From Karalla daura (taxonomy: Eukaryota > Chordata > Actinopteri > Chaetodontiformes > Leiognathidae), in contig CM055199.1 in NCBI GenBank assembly GCA_029224185.1, forward strand, positions 14,631,767 to 14,695,766: a stretch of DNA of 64,000 bases, given 5' to 3'. Each line of letters opens with the position of its first letter. The first letter of the stretch is position 1. Below, piece by piece: positions 60,910 through 64,000 of this stretch. A program made the translations under genes and the position numbers. The notes beneath the pieces were generated by a model. It was not told where the DNA came from, ran no database searches, and worked only from the letters and a program-made list of their open reading frames with translations.

Positions 60910-60923
60910 CCACATGGGGGCGG
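60910..60923 (+). promoter_or_regulatory. CTCF-like motif upstream of ptafr
   Basis: CCACATGGGGGCGG matches 12 of 14 core positions. Its orientation is opposite to the candidate at 52582-52596, so the two point away from each other across the gene pair. Motif only. Confidence 0.25.
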
Positions 60924-61046
60924 GAGAGGCCAACAAAAAGAGTACAGTATGTCTTTCCGCCTCAAAAAGCAAGAGTGGTAGAGCCCATCTAATTCCAGGT
61001 GAGGCTTCACACAGCCCTCTGCTGTGTGAACTGCATGAACCACCAC

Positions 61047-61049
61047 CTC

Positions 61050-61098
<49 letters not shown>
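61047..61098. repeat. (CT)n microsatellite
   Basis: 52 bp with one CCC interruption. Confidence 0.95.
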
Positions 61099-61099
<1 letters not shown>

Positions 61100-64000
61100 A
61101 GCAGTTCAAAGCAGCAGTAGCCCCCTCCCCTCTTGTGGTAAACGTTTAATTCCAGCTCCTATGTACAAGCCTACAACACAACACGTCCTCCTCTCCCTGG
61201 TGCCACAGTGTAATTCCTAGATTAAGGTTAACGAGCCTCCCCAACCTTATTGCTGTTATTATGGCTTGGCGGTGGAACAAGAGAGCAGAGCTTTTTTGTT
61301 GCTTGTGCCCCGCATGACTCGTGAGACGTGCTGTGCCATTGCTGAGTTTAGACTGTAAAAAAAAAAAAGAAAAAGAAAAGAAAAGGAAAAAAAGCATCTT
61401 TTCACTATATTTCTCGCCATTCGTGGTTTGGGTGTGGATTCAAAAGATTCCACAGCGAAAAGAGAGAGATTTGTCTCGGTCATGAAATGGAGGTCAGTTT
61501 ATGCTTAATGTGGCTTGCTTCAAAATGCCATATTGGGCCTTTTGTAATTGTTCTTTCACCATTACTTGAGCTACATGAGTTACTCTGATGTGACCTTAAA
61601 TGAGCATTTGGAATACAATTATTGTATTAGCATCCGTACCAGGATGCTTTTTGTTAAAGGGCACAACACTCCTGAGGCTGTTGTGTTCTTGTTTTCATAG
61701 GAAATGAACTTGATGGAAAGTTGCTGTTTCTTCTTAAACATATTAAAAGAAAACACTTAAGCGGTTCATTATATATGCTTATTTGCCTTCTCACTGTGAG
61801 CGAAATGAGAAAATCGTCGCCACTTTTCAGTCAGACATCCTGTTAGTCACAGTTATGCTGGTACAAAAATCTTCCAGAGGAGCAGAGGCAAACATTAAGA
61901 TGGCTCAGGTGGGAAAACATAACTGGAAGGCAAAGTTGGCCAGTGTGACCGGGTGATAATTAAATCCAGAACTGAAAGAAATTAATATTTTAGCAAATAT
62001 GTCAGCCGTTCCATACAACATTTGATGTGTATAAATCCAATATTCACTCTATTAGCTTTGTATTTGGTCATCATGTCCTGGAGGAACTTTGTCGCTGTCA
62101 AAATCTAATGTATATTTAGCCTCAAAAAGCAAGTTAAAACAAGTTAGGGGAACTATTTACTCAGTATCTATATCCAGCATTCCAATATTAGCTATTTCAC
62201 TATCCATAGCAGCATTTTAAGGACATTTACATTTTTAGCCTGAACCAGTGCTAACAGTAAAACTTAAATATAGGCCCTCAGTTGTGATGTGCTTGACAAA
62301 TCCCGCTATAGGCTCTACACCTGCCTCTGCTTCCTGCCTGCATGTCACTTGATTCTTTCTCTCAAATATCCTGCTCTACATGACCTTTAAGCGGCCCGAG
62401 GAGGGAAAAAAAATGGAAAATAATCAGAGACAGGTTCACACGGATGATCACTGATGTTCTGCACTGCTGCACAGGTCAGTCCCAGGAATCCCTCCACCCG
62501 AGCCGGATTGTACTTTCATCCCAGGTGTGCAGACACACAGTGCAAGAATGCCACCAGGACCTATTTTTTCGCTGTTGTTGGGCTGGGAGAGCCATATAGT
62601 CAGACATCGGAGTCACGCATTCCTCCGGGAAGCAGGAAGGGAGGGAGCTACCAGTGTGAAGCTCTTCCCATTAACACCTTTTTACAGTTGCTCCTTCACC
62701 TCACCTTGATCCCAGGCACTTTGCCTCTGGCTGACATGAAACGCCCAAGCAGGATATTTCACAGATGGGGAGGACGTGACTGTACGCTCGGGCCACTCGT
62801 GAGGAATCGAGAGAAAAATATAGGCCGAGAAACGGATGAATAAGTAGTGTTTAGCTGGACGTCTTGCTTGGCAGAGGTTTCTTGGCAGACAGGAGAGTGC
62901 GGGTCGCTCTCTGGCAGATTTACTGCATGCCAGAGGCTGAGGTTTGAGGAATGTCCCCCTGCAGTGAGAAAAAAGTGAAGAGAAGGCCACGGGAGGGTGA
63001 GGTAGACAGGCAGAGGCATCTGTACTTCAAGATAATATAGGACCTGACAGTAGGACAAGACTTGTATTCTGATCAAAGGAGTCAGAGCTCGCCCTCAAAA
63101 TGAAGACATAAAAACGTCGAAAATGAGAACTCAGAGAGAGCTGCTGCAAGTAACCCTCTAGCAATTTAAGTCCAAATAATTATCATAGCTTAACGAAATT
63201 TCGATGAATGGAGCCATCTTTAAAGGTCAGTCACTCCAACACTGCATTCACACTGATTCTGGGTTGCACCATGTTACACAATGTTGTCGGATGAGTGCGT
63301 GTTTACCTACATGACAAGCTGCCCCACATTCGGATCCATCAGGGTTACATCTCTTTAAATACAAGCCATAGCGCACTCTGAGAGGCCAGTGAATTAAGCA
63401 CATTAATCCTTATCCCCGCTGTGAAATGGACATAAAGTAGGAGAAAGCTCCAGTGTGGGCCACATCGTGGCAGTAAATCCTCCTGCTCCGCTCTCATTTT
63501 TATTTCTCACACATTCGCACTGCGGTCGAAAGAATACTGTCAGGTGACTATTGACCTGAGCCGAGTGCTCTGCACTGCTTGTAGTTTTGGTGATCTCCTG
63601 CAGGATTATTAGAGATTAGTCTGCCGCTGCAGCCAGCGTGAGCCACTCTGGATAAGATTAAAAAAAAATTCTACGCAAACGGCAAAAACCACAGATGCTT
63701 TCTTCTGGAGAGACAGTCAGTGAGAGAATGTGATGATGATTAGTGCTGTTCATTGACCAATTCATATTGGGGACAAACAGGCTGATGTCACCGGGTGGTG
63801 AAGGATGTTTGCGATTAGGAAGGATGTTGGCTTGGCTTCCTGAATCAGCCCGCCTGTGTGCACTACAGTCACGCTGTGGGAGACTGCATACCCCACAACC
63901 CTGTGTTTATGCATTGGATTGCAATCTGCATTATGCGTTTGCATTTACGTGATTTGACGTATTAAGGAAAATTTCCGAAATGACAGAGGCTTGTCTGTGC
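61099..64000. other. No gene; unique sequence to the window end
   Basis: An A-rich AAAAG tract at 61357-61395. 63340-63480 and 63590-63700 look like conserved non-coding sequence (AATTAAGCACATTAATCC, GGATTATTAGAGATTAG). No exon recognised. Confidence 0.4.

Noticed and set aside
62454..62843. 129-residue frame right of ptafr
   Set aside because: No domain or homology recognised and no splice support; overlapping frames are equally open.

Overview
The window looks like teleost fish nuclear DNA. The signs are a single-exon vertebrate GPCR gene and a small split immunoglobulin-superfamily gene with GT-AG introns, very dense CA/TG and GA/CT dinucleotide arrays, and many copies of fish-type dispersed repeats that often end in TGGA runs. 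No bacterial, phage or CRISPR content was seen. I cannot name the species from sequence alone.

Layout. Roughly positions 1-55,500 form a gene-poor stretch. I found no recognisable protein-coding gene there, only a few weak exon or small-ORF candidates (1,626-1,763; about 1,885-2,020; about 45,172-45,252). It holds microsatellites, a degenerate minisatellite (about 4,140-4,350), about eight copies of one dispersed repeat family, a second family with two copies (about 17.0 and 45.8 kb), fragments of two other repeat types, and a cluster of three perfect hairpins at 14,740-14,882. Between the repeats lie unique, AT-rich blocks rich in TAATTA-type cores. Some carry excellent matches to known regulatory sites: a perfect RFX palindrome at 13,660-13,675, a PBX-MEIS decamer at 22,093-22,102, and CTCF-like sites. 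A developmental regulatory landscape is a reasonable inference, but it needs alignment to other fish genomes.

The coding content is at 55.5-60.2 kb: two convergent genes. The plus-strand gene (55,543-57,968) has six coding exons that join in one consistent frame to give a 216-residue type I membrane protein. It has a signal peptide, a short N-glycosylated segment on its own 63-nt exon, one C2-like Ig domain, one transmembrane helix and a cytoplasmic tail with four tyrosines. The last two form a YxxL-x10-YxxL pair resembling the long-spaced ITAM of mammalian Fc-gamma-RIIA. A perfect ETS-IRF composite element lies 83 bp upstream of its start codon. The minus-strand gene (58,892-60,022) is a clear orthologue of the platelet-activating factor receptor, ptafr, with an intact single-exon CDS and a probable upstream non-coding exon. 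The probable poly(A) signals of the two genes lie only about 75 bp apart.

How they may work together: Ptafr is a chemoattractant and inflammatory lipid receptor of leukocytes, and the Ig gene has the architecture of a leukocyte activating or inhibitory receptor. The pair therefore looks like a small immune locus next to a gene desert. The uncharacterised ITAM-like Ig receptor is the best candidate here for something not yet described. Beyond 60.2 kb there is a probable short DNA transposon (about 60,417-60,620), two simple repeats and otherwise unannotatable sequence.
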